From JBGAPH01 sp046349955 (GTDB lineage: Bacteria; Planctomycetota; Planctomycetia; Pirellulales; JBGAPH01), in contig JAXMBI010000028.1 of assembly GCA_046349955.1 (NCBI GenBank), forward strand, positions 52,172 through 116,171: a DNA stretch of 64,000 nucleotides, in the 5' to 3' direction. Every line of letters starts with the position of its first letter. Position 1 is the first letter of the stretch. Shown here one piece after another: positions 1-8,418 of the stretch. A model generated the notes under the pieces. The model had not been told where the DNA came from. It searched no databases and saw nothing but the letters and a program-made list of their open reading frames with translations. The translations under genes were made by a program, and so were the position numbers.

Positions 1-210
1 GGCGCACTCGAGCGACTCTGCGCCGACAGCGAGCTCGGCGCTCGGCTGGGCGCCGCGGCGCGGCTGGCCGCAGAGAAGCACACCTGGTTGCTGCGTGGTC
101 AGCAGATCCTGGCCGCCTGCGCCGAAGTTCGCGAGCGCGGCCGCCGCGCGGCGACGCTCCCGTTTCCTGCTCCCAACAGCACCGACGCCGCCTGGCGACA
201 GGCAGCCTAA
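1..210 (+). CDS. Glycosyltransferase, C-terminal fragment (cut by window start)
   Basis: The first frame is open from base 1 to a TAA at 208-210, giving 69 residues with no start in the window. The tail (ALERLCADSELGARLGAAAR, followed by an AEKHTW-type helix) resembles the last helices of GT-B fold family 4 glycosyltransferases. The next gene, also a family 4 glycosyltransferase, starts 27 bases later on the same strand, so the two probably form an operon for polysaccharide or glycolipid assembly. The catalytic region lies outside the window, so the family call rests on the C-terminal helix pattern and the neighbour. Confidence 0.6.
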   Translation, partial: GALERLCADSELGARLGAAARLAAEKHTWLLRGQQILAACAEVRERGRRAATLPFPAPNSTDAAWRQAA

Positions 211-237
211 CCCTTGGGAGAGGATAAGCGGCAACCG

Positions 238-1470
238 ATGACGGGCGGACGTCGTCAATTCGCGCGACCCGAGGCGCCGAGTTCGGCGCCCGGCGTTGCT
301 GCGCGCGAGGCGGTTGGCCGGCGGCTGCGGATCGCGCTCGTCTCGACTTCGCGCGTGTGGGGAGGCGCCGAAGAGCAATTGCGGCTGTTGGTCGAAGGCC
401 TTTCCGCCCGCGGCCACGATTGCCTGGTGCTCTGCAAGAGCCGTTCGCCGGTCGAGCAGCGGCTCGAGGCCGACGGCTTTGCCACCGATCGGGTCATGGC
501 GGCGCGCGAGAGCAAGCTCAGTCCGTTGTCCTGGCTGCGAATGCGAACCGCGATTCGCAACTACTCCCCGGACATCCTCCTGCTCAACGATTCGGCGTCG
601 ATCCTGTGCGCCCGTTTCTCCGGCGCCTGGCGGCTTGCCGGGGCAACGGTTCACGTCCGCCATACCTGCTTCCCGATGCGGCACCCTTGGCTCTACGACC
701 GCGTTTGCCGCGCTATTGTGTGTGTCACGGCCGAGACCGCGCGGATCTGCCTGGAAGGGGGGCTGCCGGCGGAAAAGCTGTTCGTCATCCACCCGGGCAG
801 CGACCCGGCACGCTTGAACGCGGGGGACCGCGCGCGCGGCCGGGCAAGTCTGTCGCTTGCGCCCGAGGAGCCGCTGCTGCTCACGATCGCCGCGCTGGTG
901 GATTGCAAAGGGCACGAAACGCTGCTGCAAACGCTGCCAGGCCTCATCGCCGCTCATCCAACCCTGCGACTAGCGCTGGCTGGCGAGGGACCGCTTCGAC
1001 CCCAACTCGAGCGGCTGGCCAAGGGCCTCGGCATTGCGGCGCAGGTGCAATTCCTCGGCTTCCGCGACGACATTCCCGATCTCTTGCAAGCCGCCGACCT
1101 GTGCGTCATTCCTTCGCATCTCGAAGGGATCTGCTCGACGCTCATCGAGGCGATGCTGGCGGGCCGGCCGCTCGTGACGACCTTGGCCGGCGGCATGGCC
1201 GAAGTAGCCGCGCCGCCGGGTTTTCCGCCCATGGCCTGGACGGTCCCGCCCGGCGATTCCGCCGCTCTCGCGGCAGCTCTCCAAACGGCCCTAGACCAAC
1301 CGGCCGAGCGCGAGCTCCGGGCCGCCCGTGCCCGCGACTACGCCCTGGCCAGCTTCACGCCGGAGCGCACGCTCGATGGCTTCGAGCAGCTCTTCTTCTC
1401 GCTCGCGCCGACCGCAGTTCGCCTGCCCCGGGGCGGGCATGTTGATGTCCCGCGCCGCGCGGCAGGGTAG
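238..1470 (+). CDS. Glycosyltransferase family 4 (GT-B fold)
   Basis: The protein has 410 residues. An N-terminal GT-B domain carries the acceptor-side glycine-rich loop (STSRVWGGAEEQL), and the C-terminal Rossmann domain has the family 4 signature EGICSTLIE (E-x7-E, about residues 295-303) followed by AMLAGRPLV. It should transfer a nucleotide-activated sugar to a cell-surface glycan or lipid carrier; donor and acceptor cannot be read from sequence. It follows another glycosyltransferase end by 27 bases. The ATG at 238 is chosen over an in-frame TTG at 214 because a purine-rich GGGAGAGGA precedes it, although the spacing is slightly long. Confidence 0.85.
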   Translation: MTGGRRQFARPEAPSSAPGVAAREAVGRRLRIALVSTSRVWGGAEEQLRLLVEGLSARGHDCLVLCKSRSPVEQRLEADGFATDRVMAARESKLSPLSWLRMRTAIRNYSPDILLLNDSASILCARFSGAWRLAGATVHVRHTCFPMRHPWLYDRVCRAIVCVTAETARICLEGGLPAEKLFVIHPGSDPARLNAGDRARGRASLSLAPEEPLLLTIAALVDCKGHETLLQTLPGLIAAHPTLRLALAGEGPLRPQLERLAKGLGIAAQVQFLGFRDDIPDLLQAADLCVIPSHLEGICSTLIEAMLAGRPLVTTLAGGMAEVAAPPGFPPMAWTVPPGDSAALAAALQTALDQPAERELRAARARDYALASFTPERTLDGFEQLFFSLAPTAVRLPRGGHVDVPRRAAG

Positions 1471-1494
1471 GGCGGACCTGGCCTGCTGCCAAGC

Positions 1495-2553
1495 TTACCG
1501 CGCCGCCATCGCGTGAATCGCCTCGCGATTCACCGGTTGGACCACGCCCCGTTCGCACACGATCGCGCGGATCAACCGCGCCGGCGTTACGTCGAACGCC
1601 GGATTGTAGACCGCCACGCCCTCGGGGGCCGTGCGGCGGCCGAATGAGTCGGTGATCTCGGCGGCGGGGCGCTGCTCGATGGGGATCGAGTCTCCCGATT
1701 CGAGCGCGAGATCGAACGTGCTCGTGGGCGCCGCGATATAGAAGGGAATGTTGTGCGCCGCAGCCAAGACGGCCACCGAATAGGTGCCGATCTTGTTGGC
1801 GGTGTCGCCGTTGGCGGCAATGCGGTCGGCTCCTGTGACGACCGCCTGCACGCGCCCCTCGCGCATTACCTGGGCGGCCATGGAATCGCAGATGAGCGTG
1901 GCGTCGATTCCCCGTTGCACGAGCTCCCAGGCGGTCAGCCGGGCCCCTTGCAGCAGGGGCCGCGTTTCGTCGACGAACACCTTGGGGCGCTTGCCTTGCT
2001 CGTGGGCCTGAAAGATCACCGCCAGAGCAGTGCCGTAGTCGGCGGTCGCCAGCCCCCCGGCGTTGCAGTGCGTGAGGACCCCCGCGTCTGCCAGGAGTTC
2101 GGCGCTGAAGCGGCCGATGGCGCGGCAGGCCTGCCGGTCTTCTTCCTCGATAGCGCGGGCTTCGGCCAACAGCGCCGCCAACAGATCGGGGGGCGAGGCG
2201 TCCGGGCGTGCGGCGGCGACCCTCTGCAAGCGATCGAGGGCCCAAAACAGGTTTACGGCCGTGGGCCGGCTGCCGGCAAGGTAGGCGGTCACTTCGTCGA
2301 GCCGCGCCTGAAAACTACGGCGATCCTGCCCGACGTGCTTTTGCAGGTCGACACACACCCCATACGCCGCGGCGATGCCAATGGCCGGGGCGCCGCGCAC
2401 CCGCAAGGAGCGAATGGCCTCCCACACGACCTCTACATGCCGGCACTCGAGTTCGACGAGTTGGCCAGGCAGAAGTGTTTGATCGATCAGCGACAGGTAA
2501 CCAGGCAGGCCGCTGGGGCCCTCGGCCCGCCAGCGGAGCGTAGGTTGGTTCAA
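1495..2553 (-). CDS. mtnA: S-methyl-5-thioribose-1-phosphate isomerase
   Basis: This 352-residue protein matches the aIF2B/MtnA fold at full length. It isomerises methylthioribose-1-phosphate to methylthioribulose-1-phosphate in the methionine salvage pathway. Visible signatures are RGAPAIG near residues 53-59, the catalytic cysteine in THCNAGGLATADYGTAL (Cys163) and the catalytic aspartate in TGADRIAANGD (Asp243), followed by NKIGTYS. These separate it from regulatory eIF2B subunits, which lack this pair. It converges on the upstream glycosyltransferase gene, and no other methionine salvage gene lies nearby. The ATG start gives the usual MtnA N-terminus. Confidence 0.93.
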   Translation of the reverse strand: MNQPTLRWRAEGPSGLPGYLSLIDQTLLPGQLVELECRHVEVVWEAIRSLRVRGAPAIGIAAAYGVCVDLQKHVGQDRRSFQARLDEVTAYLAGSRPTAVNLFWALDRLQRVAAARPDASPPDLLAALLAEARAIEEEDRQACRAIGRFSAELLADAGVLTHCNAGGLATADYGTALAVIFQAHEQGKRPKVFVDETRPLLQGARLTAWELVQRGIDATLICDSMAAQVMREGRVQAVVTGADRIAANGDTANKIGTYSVAVLAAAHNIPFYIAAPTSTFDLALESGDSIPIEQRPAAEITDSFGRRTAPEGVAVYNPAFDVTPARLIRAIVCERGVVQPVNREAIHAMAAR

Positions 2554-2674
2554 GGAAGGAGTCCTTCGACGAGAGACGAAGACGGCACTGCCCAGATCGT
2601 ATCATTCGCCATCGAGGTTGGCATCCGCCCGGCACATGGTCGACCTGAGGGCGGTTCGCGCCTGGGCCGGGCTG

Positions 2675-3643
2675 CTAGCTCGGCACGAACGCCCGCTTGA
2701 GCGCGTTGCACACCTGGTCCACCGCCGCCCGCGTCGTGGGAGTGCCGGCGAGAGCCGTGAGCAGCACGACGTCGTGGATCGCGCCCAGATAGCGCACTGC
2801 GGTCACGCGCACGCCTGCTGCGCTGAGCTTGCGGGCATAGGCTTCGCCTTCGTCGCGGAGCACGTCGAACTCGGCGGTGGCGATGAACGCGGGGGGCAGA
2901 TTGCGAAGCTGCTCGCCGGTCGCCTGTAGGGGCGAGGCGGTGGGCGCGCGGCGGGCCGCGGCGTCCGGCAGATAGTGGTCCCAGAACCAGCGCATGGCCT
3001 CGCGGGTGAGCCAGGGGCCGTCGGCGAAGTCCTCGTAAGAGGCGGTATCGAACGCGGCGTCGGTCACTGGGTAGAACAGCGCCTGCAGGGCCAGCTTGGG
3101 CCCGCCGCGCTCCTTGGCCAAGAGGGCTACGGCGGCCGCCAGGTTGCCGCCGGCGCTGTCTCCGGCCACGGCGAGGCGCGAGCTGTCGATCGCGAGCGAC
3201 CTGACATGCTCGGCGATCCACTGTGTGGCCGCATAGCACTCTTCGAGCGCCGTGGGATAGCGGGCTTCCGGCGAGCGCGAGTAGTTGACGAAGACCACCG
3301 CGGCCTCGGCGCCCTGGGCGATTTCGCGCACCAAGCGGTCGTGGGTCACGGCGTCCCCCAACACCCAGCCGCCCCCGTGGAAATACATGACCCCGGGGAT
3401 CGACCCGCGCATCCCCTGCGGCCGCACGATGTGCACGCTCACGTTGCCCGCCGGGCCACAGGGGAGTTCGCGATCTTCGACGTCGGCCGGAATGCGGGCG
3501 ACTTCGCCCGTTTGGGCCTGCCGTAACAACATTCGTGCCTTGTCGATTGGCAACTGATTGACCGGCGGGACCCCGTCGGCCGCCAGCTTCTCGAGGAAGG
3601 CGCGCGTGGTGGGTTCGATGCCTGGGGGCAAGGGGTTGGACAT
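2675..3643 (-). CDS. Alpha/beta hydrolase, HSL-type esterase/lipase
   Basis: The 322-residue cytoplasmic-looking protein has the hormone-sensitive-lipase signatures: the oxyanion motif YFHGGGWVLGD and the nucleophile elbow GDSAGGN, with a late Asp (EFDVLRDEG) and His (AIHDVV) completing the Ser-Asp-His triad. It should hydrolyse short-chain or aromatic carboxyl esters; the natural substrate is unknown. The ATG at 3643 (MSNPLPPG) is preferred over an upstream in-frame start because GAAAGGG precedes it and family members begin near here. It lies 121 bp upstream of mtnA on the same strand and diverges from the PhoD-like gene. Confidence 0.85.
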   Translation of the reverse strand: MSNPLPPGIEPTTRAFLEKLAADGVPPVNQLPIDKARMLLRQAQTGEVARIPADVEDRELPCGPAGNVSVHIVRPQGMRGSIPGVMYFHGGGWVLGDAVTHDRLVREIAQGAEAAVVFVNYSRSPEARYPTALEECYAATQWIAEHVRSLAIDSSRLAVAGDSAGGNLAAAVALLAKERGGPKLALQALFYPVTDAAFDTASYEDFADGPWLTREAMRWFWDHYLPDAAARRAPTASPLQATGEQLRNLPPAFIATAEFDVLRDEGEAYARKLSAAGVRVTAVRYLGAIHDVVLLTALAGTPTTRAAVDQVCNALKRAFVPS

Positions 3644-3790
3644 GGTCGAAGCGCCCTTTCTAGCGAACGCGCGCGGCGACAACGGAGCGCCGCCCGATTC
3701 ACGGGAATCTCATTTGAAGTTTGCCGCGGGCGCAAGTAGTTTGAGAGCCGCCTACCCAGCGCTCTCCTTCCCACCTTGCGAGCCGCACCA

Positions 3791-5386
3791 ATGCTGGACC
3801 TCGACCGATTCTACCGCACCGCGCGTGACGAAGGGCGGGTCAGCCGCCGGCTGTTCCTGGGCTACGCCGCCGCGCTCTCCAGCGTGCCTGCGTTGGCGCA
3901 GCAAGTGTCGGGCCGCACGCTCCGCAAGGTTTCGTTCTCCACCGATCCGTTCTCGGCCGGCGTCGCCTCGGGAGATCCCACGGATACGGGCGTTGTGCTA
4001 TGGACGCGGCTCGCGCCACGGCCGTTCGAGCCGGGTGGGGGCGTGCCGGCTGAAAACATCGAAGTGGAGTGGGAACTGTTCGCCGATGCCGAGTTGACCG
4101 AGCCGGTGCGGCGCGGCACAGCGATCGCCACGCCGCAACTCGGCCATTCCGTTCACGTCGAGCTGGAAGGGCTCCAGCCTTCGCGCTGGTACTGGTATCG
4201 CTTTCGCGCCGGCGACGCCGAGAGCCGCGTCGGCCGTACGCGCACGATGCCGAGCGCCTTGGCCGTTCCTAAGGAGCTCAAGTTCGCCTTCGCCTCGTGC
4301 CAGCACTACGAGAGCGGGCTCTACACCGCGTACGAACACATGGTCCGAGACGGCCTCGACCTGGTGTTCCACTTGGGCGACTACATCTACGAGGGAGCGG
4401 CCGCGGAAGGCCAGATCCGCAAACACCTGGGGAAAGAGCTCAAGTCGCTCGACGACTACCGGATTCGCCACGCGCTTTACAAGTCGGACCCGCACCTGCA
4501 GGCGATGCACGCGGAGTGTCCCTGGGTGGTGACCTGGGACGATCACGAGTTCGACAACAATTGCGCGGGCGACATCTCCGAGGAGAAAAACGTCGCCCCG
4601 GCCGACTTTCTTGCCCGCCGGGCCAACGCCTATCAGGCCTACTATGAAATGATGCCGCTGCGGCGCACCGCGCTGCCTCGTGGAGCCGACATGCGGCTCT
4701 ACCGCACCGTGTCGTTCGGCCGCTTGGCGGCGTTTCAGGTGCTCGATACCCGCCAGTATCGCACCGATCAGCCGAACGACGACAACGAGAGCCCGCTCAA
4801 CGAGGCGGCTCTGAACCCCAACAATTCGTTGCTCGGCCGCCGTCAGGCCGCCTGGCTGCAAGCGTCGCTGCTCGAATCGACCGCCACCTGGAACGTGCTG
4901 GCCCAGCAGGTGATGATGGGGCTCGTAGGCTTTCGGCCGAAGGACAAGACCGAGCTGCACTACTCGATGGACCAGTGGCCCGGCGCCGCCCATGAACGCG
5001 GCAAGCTGCTCGAATTCCTCCGCGATCGCCGAGTGCCCAACCCCGTGGTGCTCACCGGCGACATTCACTCGAACTGGGTGAACGATCTGCGGGTTGATGA
5101 TCGCCAGCCCGACACGCCGATCGTGGCGGCCGAGTTCGTCGGCACGTCGCTCACCTCGGGAGGCAACGGCTCGCAGCGGTTCGACGGACTCGAGGACTGC
5201 CTGGCCAGCAACCCCGGCGTCCGGTTTGGCAACGCCGAGCGGGGCTACGTGCGCTGCACGGTGACGCCCGACGCTTGGCGGAGCGACTACCAAGTGTTCG
5301 AGGAGATCGAGAAGCCGGGAGGCGCGGCGGTCACCCGCGCGTCGTTCGTGGTCGAAGAGGGAGCGCGCGGCGTAAAGACGGCCTAG
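3791..5386 (+). CDS. PhoD-like alkaline phosphatase, Tat-exported
   Basis: The 531-residue protein begins with a twin-arginine export signal (SRRLFLGYAA, then a hydrophobic stretch ending ALAQ). The mature part has the PhoD N-terminal Ig-like domain (FSAGVASGDPTDTGVVLWTR) and the metallophosphatase core: GDYIYEG, WDDHEFDNN and, near the C-terminus, GDIHSNW, which hold the metal ligands. It is expected to release phosphate from phosphodiesters or phosphomonoesters in the periplasm, which fits phosphorus scavenging. Length is normal for the family. The ATG at 3791 is preferred to an in-frame TTG 15 bases earlier. No PHO-type operator was identified. Confidence 0.9.
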   Translation: MLDLDRFYRTARDEGRVSRRLFLGYAAALSSVPALAQQVSGRTLRKVSFSTDPFSAGVASGDPTDTGVVLWTRLAPRPFEPGGGVPAENIEVEWELFADAELTEPVRRGTAIATPQLGHSVHVELEGLQPSRWYWYRFRAGDAESRVGRTRTMPSALAVPKELKFAFASCQHYESGLYTAYEHMVRDGLDLVFHLGDYIYEGAAAEGQIRKHLGKELKSLDDYRIRHALYKSDPHLQAMHAECPWVVTWDDHEFDNNCAGDISEEKNVAPADFLARRANAYQAYYEMMPLRRTALPRGADMRLYRTVSFGRLAAFQVLDTRQYRTDQPNDDNESPLNEAALNPNNSLLGRRQAAWLQASLLESTATWNVLAQQVMMGLVGFRPKDKTELHYSMDQWPGAAHERGKLLEFLRDRRVPNPVVLTGDIHSNWVNDLRVDDRQPDTPIVAAEFVGTSLTSGGNGSQRFDGLEDCLASNPGVRFGNAERGYVRCTVTPDAWRSDYQVFEEIEKPGGAAVTRASFVVEEGARGVKTA

Positions 5387-5417
5387 CGCTGCGTCACAGC
5401 TTGTTGGTCGGGTTGTG

Positions 5418-5493
5418 CCCCACTAGGCGCGCAGCGCAAGCAAGGGACGGGAGCGCCCGGCGGGCGCGCTGGCAACAAATGCTGCCCGGCCCG
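5418..5493 (+). repeat. 76-bp interspersed element, copy A
   Basis: First of three similar intergenic copies (others at 11429-11504 and 48186-48262). Shared blocks are CACTA, GCAGCGC-AGCAAGGGACG, AGCGCC, GGCGCGCTGGC and GC-GCCCGGCCCG. It starts 32 bases after the stop of the PhoD-like gene and is G+C rich with self-complementary segments. It has no coding capacity. Confidence 0.6.
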
Positions 5494-5514
5494 CGCAGGG
5501 GTCCGCGAGGCTGA

Positions 5515-5612
5515 AGCCCCGGAGGGGCGACCGAAAATAGCCCAGGGCAAGGACGGCGCCAGCCGGACGCAGGGTTACGTCAAACCGGAACGCGAAGAGC
5601 CCCGGAGGGGCG
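5515..5612. repeat. Palindromic CCCCGGAGGGG repeat pair
   Basis: Two copies of the palindrome AGCCCCGGAGGGGCG lie at 5515-5529 and 5598-5612. The first is followed by a TAGCCCAGGGC block. A third copy in inverse orientation is at 7397-7411, just beyond the IS110 transposase, preceded there by CTGGGCTAA. The same blocks therefore flank the insertion sequence on both sides in opposite orientation, which suggests that the element sits in or beside a pre-existing palindromic repeat cluster. Confidence 0.55.
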
Positions 5613-5832
5613 AAAGAAATCCGGCTTGATGTGCCACGCTGGTGTTCGCGAGCAGCTCGCGACGCATCTCTTCTGTCGCCCTTACAGGGCTCTCTCGTTC
5701 GTTTCTGTTCAACCCAGGGCTGCGGTCAGCTATTGCTGCCCTTGCCCTTATAGTTGTTTCTTTGCCCGCAGGACTCAGCACGACGGGCTGCTCGGCCCTT
5801 CGCGGGCCTAGGGCAGTTCCGGCGTGTGGAGG

Positions 5833-5953
5833 AGTCCTGCGCCGCGCGGAATCTGGGCGGCGATATGCTGAGCGAAGACACGCAGCGCCTCGCGACGAAT
5901 GGCCTTGCCCAATCGCGCGACGATTAAGCCCAGATTTTCGCGCGAGGACGCTG
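5833..5953 (+). ncRNA. Candidate IS110 bridge RNA (structured left end)
   Basis: The non-coding stretch before the transposase folds into a long hairpin by eye: AATCTGGGC (5850-5858) pairs with GCCCAGATT (5928-5936), extended outward by GCGCG/CGCGC and GTCCT/AGGAC, leaving a loop of about 70 nt. IS110-group elements are known to make a bridge RNA from this position that pairs with target and donor DNA. The segment AGCCCAGAT in the 3' arm resembles the sequence read on the minus strand at the right junction (7374-7386). The call is inference from position and fold; no promoter or exact ends are seen. Confidence 0.35.
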
Positions 5954-6071
5954 CGCCTTGGCCTCGACGAATGCTCAGATGACGACGACCAACGTCCCAC
6001 TATAAGGATTTCGCTAGGCCTGGGCCAGCGTGTCAGGTTGCTCCTCTTACCGCTCGCACAGGAGTTCTCCC

Positions 6072-7361
6072 ATGACCGCCCCTCAGGAGTTTGCCGCGTT
6101 CCTGGGCATCGATTGGGCCGATGAAAAACATGACCTCTGTCTGTTGTCTGCCGAGGGGGGAGCTGCGCATCACAGCACCCTGGCCCAGAAGCCCGCCGCG
6201 ATCGCGGCCTGGGCCGCCGAGTTGCGGCAGCGATATGGAAGCCGACCTGTGGCCGTTTGTCTCGAGCAGTCGCGGGGCGCCTTGATCGGCGCTCTGATGC
6301 AGTACGAGTTCCTGGTGCTCTTCCCGCTCAACCCCCAGCAGCTCGCGGCGTATCGTCAGGCCTTGAGTCCCAGCGGCGCCAAGGACGATCGCACGGACGC
6401 CGAACTCTTGGCCCAATTCCTGCGCGACCATCACCGCCAACTGCGGGCCTGGCGCCCCGATGACGAAGTCACCCGCGGCCTGAGGCTCTTGACGGAACAG
6501 CGGCGACGCTGGGTGGAAGACCGCGTGGCCAGGGGAAACGAGCTGGTGCAGCGGCTCAAGGAGAGTTATCCGTTGGCCTTGGAATTCTCAGGCGCCCAGG
6601 GGCACAGCGAGCAGTTCCTGGCCCTCTTGGCAAAGTTCCCCTCGCAACGCGAGCTGCAACGTGCGTCGCCCAAGCAGCTCGCGCAGTGGTTGCCGCGGCG
6701 TCGCCGCGCGGCCGACGATCCGCCTGCCCAGGAACTCTTACGAGAGCAGATCGCAGCGATCCGCGCGGCCTTGCCGATGACCGCCGATGCGGCCCTGCTG
6801 GCCGCCGGCCGCCTGGCCGTGGTCCATCTGGTTGCCTTCTTGCGGCAGCTCAATCAGGCGATCGACGCTTGCGAACAGCAGATCGCCGAACTCGTCGCCC
6901 AGCATCCCGACGCGCCGCTGTTCGCCTCGTTCCCCGGGGCGGGCCAAGCGCTGACGCCACGCCTCATCGCCGCGTTCGGCGCCGACCGAGAGAAATTCGC
7001 CTCCGCCCAGGAGCTGCAGCAATTCAGCGGCATCGCGCCGGTCACCAAGAGCAGCGGCAAGACGCGCATCGTTCAAATGCGTTGGGCTTGCCCCAAATTC
7101 CTGCGGCAGACGTTTCACGAATACGCCGGCTGCTCCGTGAAACGATCCCGCTGGGCCAAAGCCTATCTCGCCATGCGGCGGGCCCAGGGGCATGGCTATC
7201 ACGAAGCCATCCGTTCGCTGGCCTTCAAATGGCAACGCATCATGTACCGCTGCTGGGCCAACCGCGAACACTACAACGAGGACCGCTACCTCCAACGACT
7301 CCAGGCCACCCAAGCCAAACTGCTCCAATACCTCGACCCCGCCCCCCCTCCAACCAATTGA
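6072..7361 (+). CDS. IS110-family transposase
   Basis: The 429-residue enzyme has the N-terminal RuvC-like DEDD domain (FLGIDWADEKHDLCLL holding the first Asp, CLEQS holding the Glu, and KDDRTDAELLAQFL holding the last acidic pair). The C-terminal transposase_20 domain has FASFPGAGQALTPRLIAAFG and FSGIAPVTKSSGKT, then the serine-bearing recombinase tail. It catalyses RNA-guided, serine-dependent recombination of its own element. ATG 6072 is chosen because AGGAG lies just upstream at 6060-6064. The reading frame is intact and of normal length, so the element may be active. Confidence 0.92.
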   Translation: MTAPQEFAAFLGIDWADEKHDLCLLSAEGGAAHHSTLAQKPAAIAAWAAELRQRYGSRPVAVCLEQSRGALIGALMQYEFLVLFPLNPQQLAAYRQALSPSGAKDDRTDAELLAQFLRDHHRQLRAWRPDDEVTRGLRLLTEQRRRWVEDRVARGNELVQRLKESYPLALEFSGAQGHSEQFLALLAKFPSQRELQRASPKQLAQWLPRRRRAADDPPAQELLREQIAAIRAALPMTADAALLAAGRLAVVHLVAFLRQLNQAIDACEQQIAELVAQHPDAPLFASFPGAGQALTPRLIAAFGADREKFASAQELQQFSGIAPVTKSSGKTRIVQMRWACPKFLRQTFHEYAGCSVKRSRWAKAYLAMRRAQGHGYHEAIRSLAFKWQRIMYRCWANREHYNEDRYLQRLQATQAKLLQYLDPAPPPTN

Positions 7362-7396
7362 CGAGAACAACTCAGATATCTGGGCTAACTTCTTGA

Positions 7397-7411
7397 CGCC
7401 CCTCCGGGGCT
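7397..7411 (-). repeat. Inverted CCCCGGAGGGG palindrome, right of IS110
   Basis: CGCCCCTCCGGGGCT is the reverse complement of the motif at 5515-5529 and 5598-5612. With the preceding CTGGGCTAA it forms the partner half of the repeat interrupted or flanked by the insertion sequence. It lies 35 bases beyond the stop of dapA, which is read from the other strand. Confidence 0.5.
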
Positions 7412-7445
7412 GAAACGAGCTTGCGAACCGTAGACCGGCAGCATC

Positions 7446-8333
7446 TTACAGCAGCCCGTAAGCCGCCAGCGTGCTCTTTAGCTTGGTGAAGCCGGCGGCG
7501 TCGAGCGGGGTCATCGGCAGGCGGAGCTCGCCGGTGTCGCGCCCGAGGAGCTGCATCGCTCCCTTCACCGGGATCGGGTTCGTCGAGAGCCCCAGCATGT
7601 CGCGGCAGAGGGGGAAGAGCCGGGCATGCCACTTCTGGGCCGTCTTGGCGTCGCCGGCCTGAAATGCGCTGACCATGGCCAGCATGTCGGCCGGCACGAT
7701 GTTGGCCACCACGCTGATCACTCCGTGCCCGCCGACGGCCAGGATGGGGAGCGTCAGGCTGTCGTCTCCGCTCAGAACGGTGAGGTTTGAGCAGGTGGCG
7801 ATCTGCGAGGCCTGGTCGAGCGAGCCGGTGGCCTCCTTCACCATGGTGATGCCGGGGAGCTCGCCCAGGCGGATGATGGTGTCGGGCTCGATGTTCTTGC
7901 CGGTGCGTCCGGGGATGTTGTAGACGCAGATCGGGATCGCCACCGCCTCGGCCAGCGCCTTGAAGTGCTGGTAGAAGCCTTCCTGGGTCGGCTTGTTGTA
8001 GTAGGGGGCCACGACGAGGGCCGCGTCGGCCCCGGCCTTCTCGGCCCAGCGCGTCAGCCGCAGGGCCTCGCTCGTGCTGTTCGACCCCGTGCCGGGCATC
8101 ACCTTGATCCGCCCGCCGACGAACTCGACGACCGACGAAATGACCCGCTCATGCTCCTCGTGCGAGAGAGTGGGAGACTCCCCCGTGGTGCCCACCGGGC
8201 ACAAGCATTTGACGCCGGCCTCGATCTGAAACTCGACCTGGCGGCGCAGGGCGTCGTAGTCGACCTGGCCGTCGCGGAAGGGGGTGACGATGGCGACCGA
8301 AACGCCGGCGAAGGCAGAGCCTTTGGAGGACAT
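7446..8333 (-). CDS. dapA: 4-hydroxy-tetrahydrodipicolinate synthase
   Basis: The 295-residue TIM-barrel enzyme condenses pyruvate with aspartate semialdehyde at the first committed step of the lysine/diaminopimelate branch. Seen motifs are TPFRDG near the start, the substrate loop PVGTTGESPTL (about residues 46-56), APYYNKP, YNIPGRTG with the conserved tyrosine-arginine pair, and the Schiff-base lysine in MVKEATGS. Length and order are typical of true DapA rather than other NAL-superfamily lyases, though paralogues exist in planctomycetes. The aspartate kinase feeding this pathway is at 55721-57499. The insertion sequence sits just beyond its 3' end. Confidence 0.92.
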   Translation of the reverse strand: MSSKGSAFAGVSVAIVTPFRDGQVDYDALRRQVEFQIEAGVKCLCPVGTTGESPTLSHEEHERVISSVVEFVGGRIKVMPGTGSNSTSEALRLTRWAEKAGADAALVVAPYYNKPTQEGFYQHFKALAEAVAIPICVYNIPGRTGKNIEPDTIIRLGELPGITMVKEATGSLDQASQIATCSNLTVLSGDDSLTLPILAVGGHGVISVVANIVPADMLAMVSAFQAGDAKTAQKWHARLFPLCRDMLGLSTNPIPVKGAMQLLGRDTGELRLPMTPLDAAGFTKLKSTLAAYGLL

Positions 8334-8418
8334 GAGGAGCCAGGAATCTCCGAGAGGGGTTGGATTGACCCAGCATGATAGGCGACGCGCCGAGGGTGTG
8401 CAAACTGGGATCGGGCGA

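Larger units (their letters stand above)
5815..7385 (+). mobile_element. IS110-family insertion sequence (ends approximate)
   Basis: The transposase at 6072-7361 is a full-length IS110-family DEDD enzyme. IS110 elements lack obvious terminal inverted repeats, so the ends are inferred. On the right, a palindromic-repeat fragment (CTGGGCTAA leading to the inverted CCCCTCCGGGG block at 7397-7411) begins about 15-20 bases after the stop codon. On the left, similar repeat debris ends somewhere between 5725 and 5830. The resulting length of about 1.5 kb is normal, and the long non-coding left end is expected for IS110-group elements. Confidence 0.5.
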
